A stretch of DNA of 49,404 nt, taken from assembly GCA_018673475.1 (NCBI GenBank), contig JABHCN010000053.1:1-49404 (forward strand), given 5' to 3'. A program made the position numbers and the translations under genes. Under the pieces are notes generated by a model. That model saw nothing but the letters and a program-made list of their open reading frames with translations, did not search any database and was not told the origin of the DNA. This DNA is from Actinomycetota bacterium (GTDB taxonomy: Bacteria; Actinomycetota; Acidimicrobiia; Acidimicrobiales; MedAcidi-G1). This document shows, one piece after another, positions 33,996 to 43,758 of the stretch. Numbering within the stretch: position 1 is the stretch's first letter; every line of letters begins with the position of its first letter.

Positions 33996-35581
33996 GCGCC
34001 CTCTTCCTCTGGGGCCTCATCCGGGGCTCCGCCTGAATTTCGTCGACGCAGGGCAAGGATGCCTCCGACGGCTGCGACACCTGCAGCCAGCGCCACCCCG
34101 ACCCCCACGAGCGTCTCCCACGAGCCATCCGGGGATCCACCCTGGCCGGCCCCGGCCAACGTCGATGGAGGTGCTGGAACCGTAGAAGGGGGGAACGTGG
34201 TTGCGGACGGGGTGTCGGAAGCTCCACCGGCAACAGTTGTCGGGGCGGGCACAGAGAGGGAGGTGGTCGCTGGCAGTGCTGGGCTGGAGGTGGGGCTCAC
34301 AGCCGGTGCAGAAGGGGCAGTCGGGGTCGGTGCAAGCCCACGAAAGGGACCGGTCACCTCGTATGTGACACCGACCATGAGGCCCTCGGGTGCGTCACCC
34401 CAGTCGACGTCAGGGATGATGTCGCGTGTCAGGCGGTTGCCGGGGCCCCGCAGGGAACTGAAGTACAGGCGCTCCCCTGCAGGGTCGAAGCAGGGGCCGG
34501 TCACCTCCGACAGCCGATGGGTCGGGTCGGCAAACCTGGCGAACGGTGCCACATCGCCATCAGCACCAATCAGAACCAACTCCATGTCGCCCCGGTCCTC
34601 GGCCACGTACAGGTCGCCCGAAACAGGCGCCACGGTGAGGTCGGCTATGCCGGCCAGGGGTTGACGGTTGCCCACACCGTCCCAGACGAGCTCGTAGCGT
34701 CGATTCTCGAGGTCGACGGCGTGGACCCGGTTGTCGAGGCTGGTCGTGAACCAGAGCCAGCCGTTCTGGCACCAGATACCTCCGCCCACAGCCGTCACGA
34801 AGGCCCCGGGTACCTGGTGGCGTGCGGGAACCTCCCCACCTGAGGGGTCTGCCACCTGACCCCAGCCGACGGTGCCGTCGGCATCCAGGACCATCGCCTC
34901 CAGACGACCAGCGGAGAGATCGCCGAACTCGTCAGGGGTGAACCTGTAGAGCAGGCCGTCACGCTCGGCCTCGGTCAGGTAGACGACGCCGTCGGCAGGG
35001 TTCACCGTGGCTGACCCGTGGCGGCGACGCCCCAACGCCTCGCGGGCGACCCCCGGCTCAGACCCGGACGGATCACACTCCCAGACGATGCCGTCACCTT
35101 CGAAGTCCTGTTCGCACGACAGCCATGTTCCCCACGAGGTCGGACCACCATCCCTGTTCGAATGGCTCCCCACAAGAATCCGATAGGCGTCAAGCACCTC
35201 ACCGTGGGCGTCGAAGTGGATTGCCGAAGCACCTCCCAGGGGCTTCCACGGCGTCAGGTAGTCGTAGACGGCGCTGTTGCAGGCGTAGAACCAGCCACCC
35301 TCACCATCAGCGAACGTGCCGGCACCTCCGGGAAACAGGGGCCACTCGTAACCACTCGAACCAACCGGGTCGCCGCTTACTGCCACGACCCGCGACGAGA
35401 AACCCTCTGGCAGGATCAGACCGTTGCGGTCCGGCAACCTTCCGGCGATGGACCCGTAGGGACCTGTACCCGGCTCAGCAGCCCCGGCAGCAACCCCACG
35501 CGCCAACAGACCAGCCCCGGCGGCAACCGCCAGCCCACCCTGCAGAAAGGTCCGCCGGTCAAGTCGACCACCCGGGACCAT
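33992..35581 (-). CDS. PhoX-family alkaline phosphatase, Tat-exported and C-terminally anchored
   Basis: 529 residues, DUF839/PhoX beta-propeller family (calcium- and iron-dependent phosphatases). A Tat signal (RLDRRTFLQGGLAVAAGAG) opens the protein. Family stretches: FADGEGGWFYACNS, GTWLSCEQD (C156, E157), VYLTEAERDGLLYRFTPD and SEVTGPCFDPAGERLYFSS. From about 408 a Pro/Ser/Thr stalk leads to a membrane helix (about 489-511) and a short basic-acidic tail. The second acidic residue after the family cysteine is Gln (Q158) instead of the Glu I expect. The start at 35581 has GAGGG upstream, seven bases after meaB, so it ends the mut operon. Confidence 0.85.
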   Translation of the reverse strand: MVPGGRLDRRTFLQGGLAVAAGAGLLARGVAAGAAEPGTGPYGSIAGRLPDRNGLILPEGFSSRVVAVSGDPVGSSGYEWPLFPGGAGTFADGEGGWFYACNSAVYDYLTPWKPLGGASAIHFDAHGEVLDAYRILVGSHSNRDGGPTSWGTWLSCEQDFEGDGIVWECDPSGSEPGVAREALGRRRHGSATVNPADGVVYLTEAERDGLLYRFTPDEFGDLSAGRLEAMVLDADGTVGWGQVADPSGGEVPARHQVPGAFVTAVGGGIWCQNGWLWFTTSLDNRVHAVDLENRRYELVWDGVGNRQPLAGIADLTVAPVSGDLYVAEDRGDMELVLIGADGDVAPFARFADPTHRLSEVTGPCFDPAGERLYFSSLRGPGNRLTRDIIPDVDWGDAPEGLMVGVTYEVTGPFRGLAPTPTAPSAPAVSPTSSPALPATTSLSVPAPTTVAGGASDTPSATTFPPSTVPAPPSTLAGAGQGGSPDGSWETLVGVGVALAAGVAAVGGILALRRRNSGGAPDEAPEEEGA

Positions 35582-35588
35582 GCGACCC

Positions 35589-36596
35589 TCAGGACGTGGC
35601 CGGAGAGGGGCCACCAATGGCGTCGAGCAACCTGTCGGCGGCCACCGACGGGGTGACCTCGGCGTCGAGGACACTGCGCTCCAGTTCCGGCAGGATTGCG
35701 AGTACCGCCGGGTTCTCCCTCACCGCCGCCAGGAGGCGATCCTCGAGCATCGACCACATCCAGGCCAGCCGCTGGGCACGCCGGTTCTGGTCCCACTCGC
35801 CCGTGGCCACGAAGGCCTCGCGGTGGGCCTCCACCTGCTGCCAGATCTCGGCAAGGCCCTCACCTGTCCGGGCACTGCACGTGACCACCGGAGGGGTCCA
35901 CGAAGGGGTAGCCACATGGGTGAGCCTCATGGCTGCCGAGTAGTCCCGCGCCGCTGCACGGGCATCACCAGAGGTCTCGCCATCGTCTTTGTTGACGGCG
36001 ATCATGTCGGCCAACTCCAGCACACCCTTCTTGATGCCCTGGAGTTCATCACCGGCACCGGGGAGCATCAGGAGGAGAAAGAAGTCGACCATCGAGGCAA
36101 CGGCCGTCTCGGACTGGCCTACGCCCACGGTCTCAACCAGCACCACGTCATACCCGGCAGCCTCGAGCAGGACGATCGTCTCGTTCGTGGACCGGGTGAC
36201 ACCACCGAGGGTGCCCGAACTCGGTGACGGCCTGACGAAGGCATTGGGGTCGTTGGCAAGGCCCTGCATGCGGGTCTTGTCGCCCAGGATGCTCCCGCCG
36301 GTAACGCTGCTCGTGGGATCAACTGCCAGCACCGCCACCCGGTGGCCGGCAGCGGTCAGGTGGCTTCCGAGTGCCTCGATGAACGTGCTCTTGCCGACAC
36401 CCGGGACACCGGTTATGCCGACCCTGTGGGCGACCCCGTCAGGTTGACCCAGCCCTGACAGGAGGGCACGGGCATCAGACCTGTGGTCCGGCCGACTGGA
36501 CTCGAGAAGTGTGATCGCCCTACCGACTGCGGCACGGTCACCGGCGAGGACGCCGTCCCTGAGGTCGGCCAGGGTGCCCTCCAGGTCGTCGCTCAC
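35589..36596 (-). CDS. meaB: methylmalonyl-CoA mutase-associated GTPase
   Basis: G3E-family chaperone that loads and protects the B12 cofactor of methylmalonyl-CoA mutase, 335 residues. Walker [14 protein letters not shown], the family switch [18 protein letters not shown], Walker [11 protein letters not shown] and the guanine motif NKDD are all present; the C-terminal dimerisation helix is rich in Trp/Arg ([10 protein letters not shown]). Overlaps mutB by four bases (ATGA), in the typical order after the mutase. Confidence 0.96.
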   Translation of the reverse strand: MSDDLEGTLADLRDGVLAGDRAAVGRAITLLESSRPDHRSDARALLSGLGQPDGVAHRVGITGVPGVGKSTFIEALGSHLTAAGHRVAVLAVDPTSSVTGGSILGDKTRMQGLANDPNAFVRPSPSSGTLGGVTRSTNETIVLLEAAGYDVVLVETVGVGQSETAVASMVDFFLLLMLPGAGDELQGIKKGVLELADMIAVNKDDGETSGDARAAARDYSAAMRLTHVATPSWTPPVVTCSARTGEGLAEIWQQVEAHREAFVATGEWDQNRRAQRLAWMWSMLEDRLLAAVRENPAVLAILPELERSVLDAEVTPSVAADRLLDAIGGPSPATS

Positions 36597-38752
36597 AGGA
36601 GCAGCCCGAGCAGGTCTGTGGCCGCCTCGGCGATGACGGTGCCGGGCGGGAAGATGGCTGCAGCTCCGGAGGCCATCAGGGCATCACGGTCATGGTCGGG
36701 GATGACACCACCCACGACGACCACGATGTCCTCGCGGCCGAGTTCATCGAGCTCATTCCGCAGTTCGGGCACCAGGGTCAGGTGCCCCGCAGCCAACGAA
36801 CTCACCCCGACAACGTGGACGTCGTTTTCGACAGCCTGCATCGCCGCCTCTGCCGGGGTGGAGAAGAGTGGCCCGATGTCCACATCGAAGCCCAGGTCGG
36901 CGAACGCCGTGGCAATCACCTTCTGACCACGGTCGTGGCCGTCCTGGCCAACCTTCGCCACGAGAATCCGGGGCCGCCTTCCGTGGTCGACCTCGAATGC
37001 AGCCACGAGAGCGCGCGCTCCAGACACCTGGTCGCTCTCGCCCACCTCGCTGCTGAAGACTCCAGAGATGATCTTCACCTCGGCTACATGACGCCCGAAG
37101 ACCTTCTCCATGGCGTAGCTGATCTCGCCGACGGTAGCCCGGGCCCGGGCCGCGTCGATGGCTACGGCCAACAGGTTGCCGTCGCCGGAGTCAGCGCAGG
37201 CCGTGAGAGCCTCAAGGGCTGAGGTGCACGCGCTCTCATCCCGCTCGGCCCGAAGCCTCTCAAGCCTCGCCACCTGGTCGGCACGCACCTGGGCGTTGTC
37301 GACACGGAGCACCTCGAGTGGCGGCTCCACCTCGGGACGGTACCTGTTGACACCGACCACGGTCCTGCGCCCAGAGTCGATCCGGGCCTGGGTGCGTGCG
37401 GCGGACTCCTCAATGCGCAGCTTCGGGATACCGGCCTCGATGGCCCTGCCCATTCCACCGCTCTCGGCCACCTCTGAGATGTGTTCCATCGCCCTGGCTG
37501 CCAGGTCGGCGGTGAGCCTCTCAAGGTGGTAGCTGCCTCCCCAGGGGTCAACCACCCGACAGGTCCCGGTTTCGTGCTGCAGGAACAGTTGTGTGTTCCG
37601 GGCTATGCGTGCCGATGCATCGCTCGGAAGCGCCAGGGCCTCGTCGAGGGAGTTGGTGTGGAGGGACTGGGTGCCACCCTGGGTGGCGGCCATGGCCTCG
37701 ACGCAGGTCCGTACCACGTTGTTGTGGACGTCCTGTGCGGTGAGGCTCCATCCAGAGGTCTGGCAGTGGGTGCGAAGCGACCGGGATCGGGGGTCCTTCG
37801 GGGAGAACTCCGACATGAGCCTCGACCAGAGCAGGCGGCCTGCACGCAACTTTGCCACCTCCATGAAGAAGTCCATTCCTATGCCCCAGAAGAAGCTGAG
37901 CCTCGGGGCGAAGTCGTCCACCTCCAGACCGGCGTCGACAGCGGCACGTACGTACTCGATTCCGTTTGCCAGCGTGTAGGCCAGCTCAAGGTCGGCGGTG
38001 GCTCCTGCCTCCTGCATGTGGTACCCGGAGATGGAGATGCCGTTGAAGCGGGGCATCTCGGCGCTGGTGTGGGCGAGGATGTCCGAGACGATCCTCATCG
38101 ATGGCGCAGGTGGGTAGATGTAGGTGTTCCGGACCATGAACTCCTTGAGGATGTCGTTCTGGATGGTTCCGGTCAGCTGGTGCTGAGGGACTCCCTGTTC
38201 CTCGGCGGCCACCACGTAGAGGGCCAGGATCGGAAGCACGGCACCGTTCATCGTCATGGACACGCTCATCTCGTCCAGGGGGATGCCGTCAAAGAGGGTG
38301 CGCATGTCGAGGATCGAGTCGATGGCGACGCCCGCCATGCCGACGTCTCCACCGACGCGTGGGTGGTCGCTGTCGTAGCCCCGGTGGGTGGGTAGGTCAA
38401 AGGCCACCGACAGGCCCTTCTGCCCCGCAGCCAGGTTGCGCCTGTAGAAGGCGTTGCTCTCCTCGGCGGTCGAGAATCCGGCGTACTGGCGGATGGTCCA
38501 TGGTCGGCTGGCGTACATGGTCGGGTACGGGCCCCTGACGAATGGGGGAAGGCCGGGCCACGTGTTGACGAAGTCCAGGTCGGCGATGTCGGCGGCAGTG
38601 GATAGAGCCCGCACCGGGACCTGCTCGGGTGTCTCCCAGGTGAAGTCTGCTGGACCACGGCCTGTCTCCTCACCGAGCAGGTCATCCCAGACGGAACCGC
38701 TGTCGGCCTCGGGCGACCCGAGATCCACCCTGGTGAAGTCGGGAATCGTCAC
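36593..38752 (-). CDS. mutB: methylmalonyl-CoA mutase, large (catalytic) subunit
   Basis: Isomerises methylmalonyl-CoA and succinyl-CoA with adenosylcobalamin, linking propionyl-CoA to the TCA cycle. 719 residues. The substrate barrel contains [20 protein letters not shown], typical of the mutase, and the C-terminal B12 domain has the base-off motif DGHDRG (about 604-609, H606 as the cobalt ligand) with GVSSLAAGH and VVVGGVIP. It overlaps mutA by four bases upstream and meaB by four downstream. Confidence 0.97.
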   Translation of the reverse strand: MTIPDFTRVDLGSPEADSGSVWDDLLGEETGRGPADFTWETPEQVPVRALSTAADIADLDFVNTWPGLPPFVRGPYPTMYASRPWTIRQYAGFSTAEESNAFYRRNLAAGQKGLSVAFDLPTHRGYDSDHPRVGGDVGMAGVAIDSILDMRTLFDGIPLDEMSVSMTMNGAVLPILALYVVAAEEQGVPQHQLTGTIQNDILKEFMVRNTYIYPPAPSMRIVSDILAHTSAEMPRFNGISISGYHMQEAGATADLELAYTLANGIEYVRAAVDAGLEVDDFAPRLSFFWGIGMDFFMEVAKLRAGRLLWSRLMSEFSPKDPRSRSLRTHCQTSGWSLTAQDVHNNVVRTCVEAMAATQGGTQSLHTNSLDEALALPSDASARIARNTQLFLQHETGTCRVVDPWGGSYHLERLTADLAARAMEHISEVAESGGMGRAIEAGIPKLRIEESAARTQARIDSGRRTVVGVNRYRPEVEPPLEVLRVDNAQVRADQVARLERLRAERDESACTSALEALTACADSGDGNLLAVAIDAARARATVGEISYAMEKVFGRHVAEVKIISGVFSSEVGESDQVSGARALVAAFEVDHGRRPRILVAKVGQDGHDRGQKVIATAFADLGFDVDIGPLFSTPAEAAMQAVENDVHVVGVSSLAAGHLTLVPELRNELDELGREDIVVVVGGVIPDHDRDALMASGAAAIFPPGTVIAEAATDLLGLLL

Positions 38753-40188
38753 GACCCCGCCTCCGCCTCAAAGGGACTCGCCGATCGACGCAGCGGGAGC
38801 GGCCCTTCCGGTGTCGGGGATGGACCAGGCCGGACGAGGGGCACCTCGTTCGGGTCCCTGAAGTTGGTGACGCCGGTTATCACCTCTTCCCCAGTGGCAA
38901 GCCGCTCCTGACCCGCCGACCAGGCGGCCTCTGCCTCGGCGGCTATTCGTCCACCGGCAATGGCCTCGGCCATTCCGCCATCGGCCTCGATGGAGGTGAA
39001 GAGTTCCCACGCCGCCCGGGCAAGCCTGTCCGTAAGGTCCTCGACATACCAGGAACCGCCGGCCGGGTCGACAATGCGGGCCAGGTTGGATTCTTCAAGA
39101 AGGAGCAGCTGTGCGTTGCGGGCCATCCGGCGACCAAACGCATCGGGACGCCCCACGGCGCTGTCGAAGGGATGCAGGGTCACCGAGTCGGCCCCTGCGA
39201 TGCCGGCAGCAAAGCCGGCCACCGTGACACGCAGCATGTTCACCCACGGGCCGACCCTGGTGAGCATCGCAGCCGATGTCAACGCACGCTGGACCTGGGC
39301 TCGGCCCGGGGCCCCTGACCCGCTCACGGCAGCCACCCTGTCCCAGCAGCGGCGTGCCGCACGGAACTTGGCGATGGTCATGAACTGGTCGGCCGAAGCC
39401 GAATAGGTGAACGCCATCGAGCCCAGTGCACGGTCGACCTCGACACCGCCGTCCTCAAGGGCACGCAGGTAGGCGACACCTGTGGCGAGTGAACACGCCA
39501 CCTCCCACGACGGTCCCAGGCCGGCATCGGAATATGGCGTCGAGTCGATCGAGACAGCACGGACACCGTCTGCCCCGGCGACCCTGGAGACCACCTCGGC
39601 AATCGAGGAACCCACCGCCGCAGGTGTCCCGTGACGGGACGCCACACCCAGCGGGTCCACTCCCAGGTCTCCCGACCGGTCCCCAACGGGAATACCCCGG
39701 TCGTCCCACAGGTCGATCAGCCAGTTGGCCGTCTCGACACACCGGGGCCCGGGAACGAGGGCAACCGGAACCATCTCAAGGTGGACCCCGCCGAGGGTCG
39801 AATCCAGATCCGACATGTCGGCCATTTCGATTGCAACCGGATCCAGCAGCACCGAGGTGGACCCGTTCGCCAACTCGTCGAGCACCGAGGCGTTCGCTGC
39901 CGTCGGCCCGACATCTTGCACCAGGGCCCTCACATCCCAGCCCCCGACGAGGCCAGCAGAAGCCGAGCCTCCCCTCGTATGGGGGCTGGAGCCTGGAACA
40001 CCCAATTCCGGCTCGACCATCCCAGGGTCGTCTGACCGGTAGAGCACCCTGACGGGGATGCCGTCGACCGTGGTGGTGAGCGACTCAACGGTGTCACCAC
40101 GCAGGGACCCGGCGGCCAGGTCACTCCAGGCGGCACGGTCGGCCAACTCAACCTCGTCCACCTCTGGTGGAACACCCTGCTCAGGCAT
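38749..40188 (-). CDS. mutA: methylmalonyl-CoA mutase, small subunit, short form
   Basis: 479 residues, homologous to the barrel domain of the small non-catalytic subunit: [46 protein letters not shown] and the C-terminal barrel end [20 protein letters not shown] with [14 protein letters not shown]. It stops shortly after [11 protein letters not shown], so the degenerate B12-binding-like domain seen in about 600-residue small subunits is missing. The start at 40188 is supported by TACCAT six bases upstream; ATGs further upstream (40239, 40257, 40275) would add residues without homology. First gene of the mut operon. Confidence 0.9.
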   Translation of the reverse strand: MPEQGVPPEVDEVELADRAAWSDLAAGSLRGDTVESLTTTVDGIPVRVLYRSDDPGMVEPELGVPGSSPHTRGGSASAGLVGGWDVRALVQDVGPTAANASVLDELANGSTSVLLDPVAIEMADMSDLDSTLGGVHLEMVPVALVPGPRCVETANWLIDLWDDRGIPVGDRSGDLGVDPLGVASRHGTPAAVGSSIAEVVSRVAGADGVRAVSIDSTPYSDAGLGPSWEVACSLATGVAYLRALEDGGVEVDRALGSMAFTYSASADQFMTIAKFRAARRCWDRVAAVSGSGAPGRAQVQRALTSAAMLTRVGPWVNMLRVTVAGFAAGIAGADSVTLHPFDSAVGRPDAFGRRMARNAQLLLLEESNLARIVDPAGGSWYVEDLTDRLARAAWELFTSIEADGGMAEAIAGGRIAAEAEAAWSAGQERLATGEEVITGVTNFRDPNEVPLVRPGPSPTPEGPLPLRRSASPFEAEAGS

Positions 40189-40194
40189 GTGCAG

Positions 40195-40200
40195 ATGGTA
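40195..40200 (-). promoter_or_regulatory. leaderless -10 box (TACCAT) of the mut operon
   Basis: TACCAT on the minus strand ends six bases before the mutA ATG at 40188 and decides that start codon. The rest of the divergent gap up to 40289 contains the 8-bp palindrome TGACGTCA (40249-40256). Confidence 0.5.
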
Positions 40201-40289
40201 GGTGAGCCCCACCCCGCCGGGGGAAGCCGTGTGACCCATGACCTCCGCTGACGTCATCACCTGCGAAGAGGACATGAGAGGCTGCCCCT

Positions 40290-41810
40290 ATGACTGACCA
40301 ATCAGATGACACGTCCACCGGCCATCCCCGCAGGTGGCTCATCCTCGGAATCCTGAATCTGTCACTGGTCCTGATCGTGGCCGGTGTCAGCTCCCTGAAC
40401 CTGTCACTACCGTCCATTCAACGTGCACTTGGCGCCACAGGTGTGCAGTTGGTGTGGATCAACGCCGCCTACGCACTTGTCTTTGCCGCTCTACTGCTTC
40501 CTGCCGGTGCCCTGGGCGACCGTTTCGGGCGACGCGGCGCCCTCCAGACGGGCCTGACAATATTCATTGCCGGTGCGGTACTTGCGACCCAGAGCGGCAG
40601 CGCTGAACAGATCATCCTCTGGCGATCGGTGATGGGAATCGGGGCAGCCCTGACAATGCCTGCAACCCTCTCCATCCTGACCGCCGTCTTCCCACCCGAG
40701 GAGCGCTCCAGGGCAATCGCTATCTGGGCAGGTTTCGCCGGAGCCGGCGGAGCGATCGGCCTGCTTTCAGCCGGCCTGTTGCTGGAGTACTTCTGGTGGG
40801 GCTCGGTCTTTCTTGTGAACATACCCATCGCCGCGTTGGCGCTGATCCTGGTCACGCTCCTTGTACCCACCTCCCGGGACACCCAGCGTCACCCGCTTGA
40901 TCCAGCAGGTGGCCTTCTTACGGCCGGAGGCCTCACCGGCCTCGTGTACGGCCTCATTCAAGGACCTGAGTTCGGCTGGACGGACCCACTGGTTATCGGT
41001 GGGCTGGTGGCAGCCGCAGTCCTGTTGACTGCCTGGGTCCTCAATGCCAGACGCCAGGCAAACCCGATGCTGGACCCGGCCCTGTTCGCCATACCCCGGT
41101 TCGGCCTGGCCAGCCTCACCATCACAGCGGCCTTCGCTGTCATGTTCGGAATGTTCTTCGGCCTCGCCCAGTACCTGCAATTCGTCATGGGGTACTCCCC
41201 GCTCGACACCTCCCTGCGGGTGATCCCCTTCGCCCTTGGAATGGTTGCCGTCGCACCACGCGGCCCGCGTCTGGTAGAGCGGTTCGGCGCCGGAAGAGTC
41301 ATGGGAAGCGGGCTGCTCCTGGCCTCCCTGGGCTGCGTCATCATGTCCCTGCTGTCGGCCGACTCGTCCTACCTCCATGTGCTGGCCGGAATCCTGATGC
41401 TGTCCTCCGGCATGGCAATGACCTTCCCGACGGCGACCACCGCCATCGTGGGCTCCCTTCCTCTCGACAAGGCAGGTGTGGCGTCGGCGGTCAACGACAC
41501 GACACGCGAGGTCGGATCAGCCATCGGGATCGCTCTGCTCGGATCCCTTCTCTCGGCCGGCTACCGGCGGGACCTGGGCGACACCCTGGATTCCCTGCCG
41601 CTACCTGCTGAAGCGTTGGAGGCCGCCCGCGACTCGGTGGGTGCTGCCCTCCACGTGGCCCGGAGTGCACCCGGAAGTGCAGGCGACACCATCGCCGCAG
41701 CGGCACGCTCGGCCTTCGCCGCCGGCTACTCGCTCTCGATGATCGCAGGCGCGGTGATCATGGCGACGGTCGGAGTCATCCTGGTCCTCAGGTTCCCGGA
41801 CTCAGACTGA
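40290..41810 (+). CDS. DHA2-family MFS drug exporter
   Basis: 506 residues with about 14 hydrophobic helices, as in the 14-helix EmrB/QacA group of proton-driven multidrug exporters. The family loop between helices 2 and 3 reads GALGDRFGRRGALQTGLTI, and helix 5 has the antiporter-type pattern GFAGAGGAIGLLSAGLLLE. The helix-1 segment LSLPSIQRALGATGVQLVWI is also typical. Substrate unknown. AGAGG lies nine bases before the ATG. It is divergent from mutA, and the LLM gene downstream has its own -10 box, so it is probably transcribed alone. Confidence 0.92.
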   Translation: MTDQSDDTSTGHPRRWLILGILNLSLVLIVAGVSSLNLSLPSIQRALGATGVQLVWINAAYALVFAALLLPAGALGDRFGRRGALQTGLTIFIAGAVLATQSGSAEQIILWRSVMGIGAALTMPATLSILTAVFPPEERSRAIAIWAGFAGAGGAIGLLSAGLLLEYFWWGSVFLVNIPIAALALILVTLLVPTSRDTQRHPLDPAGGLLTAGGLTGLVYGLIQGPEFGWTDPLVIGGLVAAAVLLTAWVLNARRQANPMLDPALFAIPRFGLASLTITAAFAVMFGMFFGLAQYLQFVMGYSPLDTSLRVIPFALGMVAVAPRGPRLVERFGAGRVMGSGLLLASLGCVIMSLLSADSSYLHVLAGILMLSSGMAMTFPTATTAIVGSLPLDKAGVASAVNDTTREVGSAIGIALLGSLLSAGYRRDLGDTLDSLPLPAEALEAARDSVGAALHVARSAPGSAGDTIAAAARSAFAAGYSLSMIAGAVIMATVGVILVLRFPDSD

Positions 41811-41825
41811 CCCCCTCGGGCCTGT

Positions 41826-41831
41826 GATAAT
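41826..41831 (+). promoter_or_regulatory. leaderless -10 box (GATAAT) of the LLM oxidoreductase
   Basis: GATAAT (five of six bases of TATAAT) ends six bases before the ATG at 41838, within the 27-base gap after the exporter. Confidence 0.5.
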
Positions 41832-41837
41832 GCGCCC

Positions 41838-42875
41838 ATGCGCATCACAACCCTCCTCAACTACGCCACCGACCCGCTGGCCGCTGCCGAACAGGCTCGA
41901 GAACTCGAGGCGGCCGGCGTGGACTGCATCTGGATACCCGAGGCCTACGGCTTCGACGGCGTGAGCCTGCTGGGCTTCCTTGCCGCCAGCACCAACACCG
42001 TGCAGTTGGCAAGCGGCATCCTGAACACCTACAGCCGCACCCCGGCGTGCCTTGCCCAGACCGCCGCAGGGCTTGACTCCCTCTCGGGTGGACGTTTCAC
42101 CCTGGGCCTCGGTGCATCTGGCCCCCAGGTGATCGAAGGCTTTCACGGTGTGCCCTACTCGATGCCCCTCACCAGGATGAAGGAGATCATCTCAATATGT
42201 CGCACGGCGTGGCGCCGAGAGCCACTGGTGCACGAAGGCCGCGTGTTCACGCTGCCCCTTCCTTCCGACCAGGGAACCGGCCTGGGCAAGGCCCTCAAGA
42301 TCATCAACCACCCGGTCCGGGCCGACATCCCGATCTACGTGGCGGCCCTGGGCCAAAAGAGCGTGGAAGAGACTGCCGCCACCACCAACGGCTGGCTGCC
42401 GTTTCTCGTGTACCCGGAACGCATGGACCAGGTATGGGGCGACGCTGTCAGGGCCGGCAAGGCCAGGAGGGACCCGGACCTCGGAGCGTTCGACATTGTC
42501 GCCGGGGGTCTCGTTGCAATCGGCGAGGATGCCGCCCAGTTCCGCGACTACGCCCGCCCCATGGCGGCGCTCTACATCGGCGGCATGGGAGCGAGGGGAA
42601 AGAACTTCTACAACGACGTGTGCCGCGACTACGGATTCGCCGACGAGGCGATAGCGGTCCAGGACGCCTACCTGGACGGAAGGCGTGACGATGCCGCTGC
42701 CGCCCTTCCAGCAGAGTTGATCGAAAACACCACACTGTGTGGAGACGAGGCCTACATCGTGGACCGCCTGGCGGCCTACAAGGAGGCCGGGGTTACCTCG
42801 TTGAACGTCAACCCCATCGGCAGCGACCCGGCCCAGGTGCTCGGCAAGCTACGCGAGCTGGCAGAACACGCCTGA
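41838..42875 (+). CDS. LLM-class flavin/F420-dependent oxidoreductase
   Basis: 345 residues, luciferase-like TIM barrel. The N-terminal strand-helix AEQARELEAAGVDCIWIPEA, the segment TVQLASGILNTYSRTPACLA, and GLDSLSGGRFTLGLGASGPQ with the non-prolyl cis-peptide region are typical of the F420-dependent group (methylene-tetrahydromethanopterin reductase-like), as is IPIYVAALGQKSVEETA. F420 rather than FMN is inferred from the actinobacterial setting. Substrate unknown; enzymes of this type reduce or oxidise diverse secondary metabolites and xenobiotics. Tail to tail with an SDR, 13 bases apart. Confidence 0.9.
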   Translation: MRITTLLNYATDPLAAAEQARELEAAGVDCIWIPEAYGFDGVSLLGFLAASTNTVQLASGILNTYSRTPACLAQTAAGLDSLSGGRFTLGLGASGPQVIEGFHGVPYSMPLTRMKEIISICRTAWRREPLVHEGRVFTLPLPSDQGTGLGKALKIINHPVRADIPIYVAALGQKSVEETAATTNGWLPFLVYPERMDQVWGDAVRAGKARRDPDLGAFDIVAGGLVAIGEDAAQFRDYARPMAALYIGGMGARGKNFYNDVCRDYGFADEAIAVQDAYLDGRRDDAAAALPAELIENTTLCGDEAYIVDRLAAYKEAGVTSLNVNPIGSDPAQVLGKLRELAEHA

Positions 42876-42888
42876 CGCAAACCTGCTC

Positions 42889-43698
42889 TCAGGCCACCCG
42901 GTCAAGGGGGTCGATTCTCACACCGGTCAACAGCCATTCGGTGAGCCGGCGTGGCGACTCTCCCAGCCAGAAGTTGAGGGCGAGGCGCCGGGGATGGCGG
43001 ACATGTCGGCGACCTGAGGCCGTGGCCGCAACCACCCGTCGTGCCAGTCGCTCAGGTGTTGTCTTTGGAATCAGCTGCAGCTTCTGGAACCGGCTGTTGG
43101 TGCGCTGCACGCTCGGGGAGGCCGACTCGACCGCATCCCACATGCGCGTGTCGACCGGGCCGGGAGCCACGAGGGTGGTACTGACCGGCGTCCCCTTCAA
43201 CTCGATCCGGAGGCTGGCGGCGAAGTTGTTGAGACCGGCCTTGGTGGCGCAGTAGGGGCCCATCCCCGGGAAGCCGGCCGTGCCGGCAAGCGATGACATG
43301 AACACGACCGCCCCACGGTTGCGCTCGAGCATCCCGGGCAGAACCCGCCTGGTCAGCACCATTGGCGCCTCCAGGTTCACGCGGGCGGCTGCCCGCACCG
43401 AGTCCGGGTCGACGGTTGCGACCGGGTCGACGGTCTCGATGCCGGCATTGTTGACAAGCACATCGATGGGACCATGCGCTGCCTCGACAGCTTCGATGAG
43501 GCCATCGACCACATCGGGGTCGGACAGGTCGGCCACGTGGGCGGCTCCCCCGATCCGCTCGGCCACCTGGCGGAGGTCATCCTCGGAGCGTGCCGCCACC
43601 ACCACCGACGCCGCCGCATCGGCATACGCGGATGCCAGGGCTGCACCTATCCCCCGCGACCCGCCTGTGACCAGTACCCGTGCCCCCTTGAGTTCCAT
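42889..43698 (-). CDS. SDR-family oxidoreductase
   Basis: 269 residues. Classical SDR features: TGGSRGIGAALA for NADP(H), NNAG near 88, and the catalytic Ser/Tyr/Lys in FMSSLAGTAGFPGMGPYCAT followed by K. The C-terminus is longer than the core and contains RRHVRHPRRLALNFWLGESP, a basic-hydrophobic stretch resembling membrane-associated SDRs that act on lipids; this is inference. The start at 43698 is the natural one and has TACGTT eight bases upstream; upstream in-frame codons lack homology. Divergent from the epoxide hydrolase. Confidence 0.88.
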   Translation of the reverse strand: MELKGARVLVTGGSRGIGAALASAYADAAASVVVAARSEDDLRQVAERIGGAAHVADLSDPDVVDGLIEAVEAAHGPIDVLVNNAGIETVDPVATVDPDSVRAAARVNLEAPMVLTRRVLPGMLERNRGAVVFMSSLAGTAGFPGMGPYCATKAGLNNFAASLRIELKGTPVSTTLVAPGPVDTRMWDAVESASPSVQRTNSRFQKLQLIPKTTPERLARRVVAATASGRRHVRHPRRLALNFWLGESPRRLTEWLLTGVRIDPLDRVA

Positions 43699-43706
43699 GG
43701 CCGACG

Positions 43707-43712
43707 AACGTA
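43707..43712 (-). promoter_or_regulatory. leaderless -10 box (TACGTT) of the SDR gene
   Basis: TACGTT on the minus strand ends eight bases before the ATG at 43698. Confidence 0.45.
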
Positions 43713-43713
43713 A

Positions 43714-43735
43714 CAGCCGGATCGGACCCCGGCTG
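43714..43735. promoter_or_regulatory. inverted repeat between two divergent leaderless promoters
   Basis: CAGCCGG (43714-43720) and CCGGCTG (43729-43735) form a perfect 7-bp inverted repeat with an 8-base spacer. It lies between the -10 boxes at 43707-43712 (minus) and 43747-43752 (plus), a suitable place for a regulator of both genes. Confidence 0.35.
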
Positions 43736-43746
43736 CGGCCGCCGGT

Positions 43747-43752
43747 TACGGT
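43747..43752 (+). promoter_or_regulatory. leaderless -10 box (TACGGT) of the epoxide hydrolase cluster
   Basis: TACGGT ends six bases before the ATG at 43759; no Shine-Dalgarno. Confidence 0.5.
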
Positions 43753-43758
43753 CCGAAC

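Noticed and set aside
33992..35581. PglZ or other alkaline-phosphatase-like defence protein
   Set aside because: Sequence matches the PhoX propeller family, with a Tat signal and surface anchor, which does not suit a cytoplasmic defence role.
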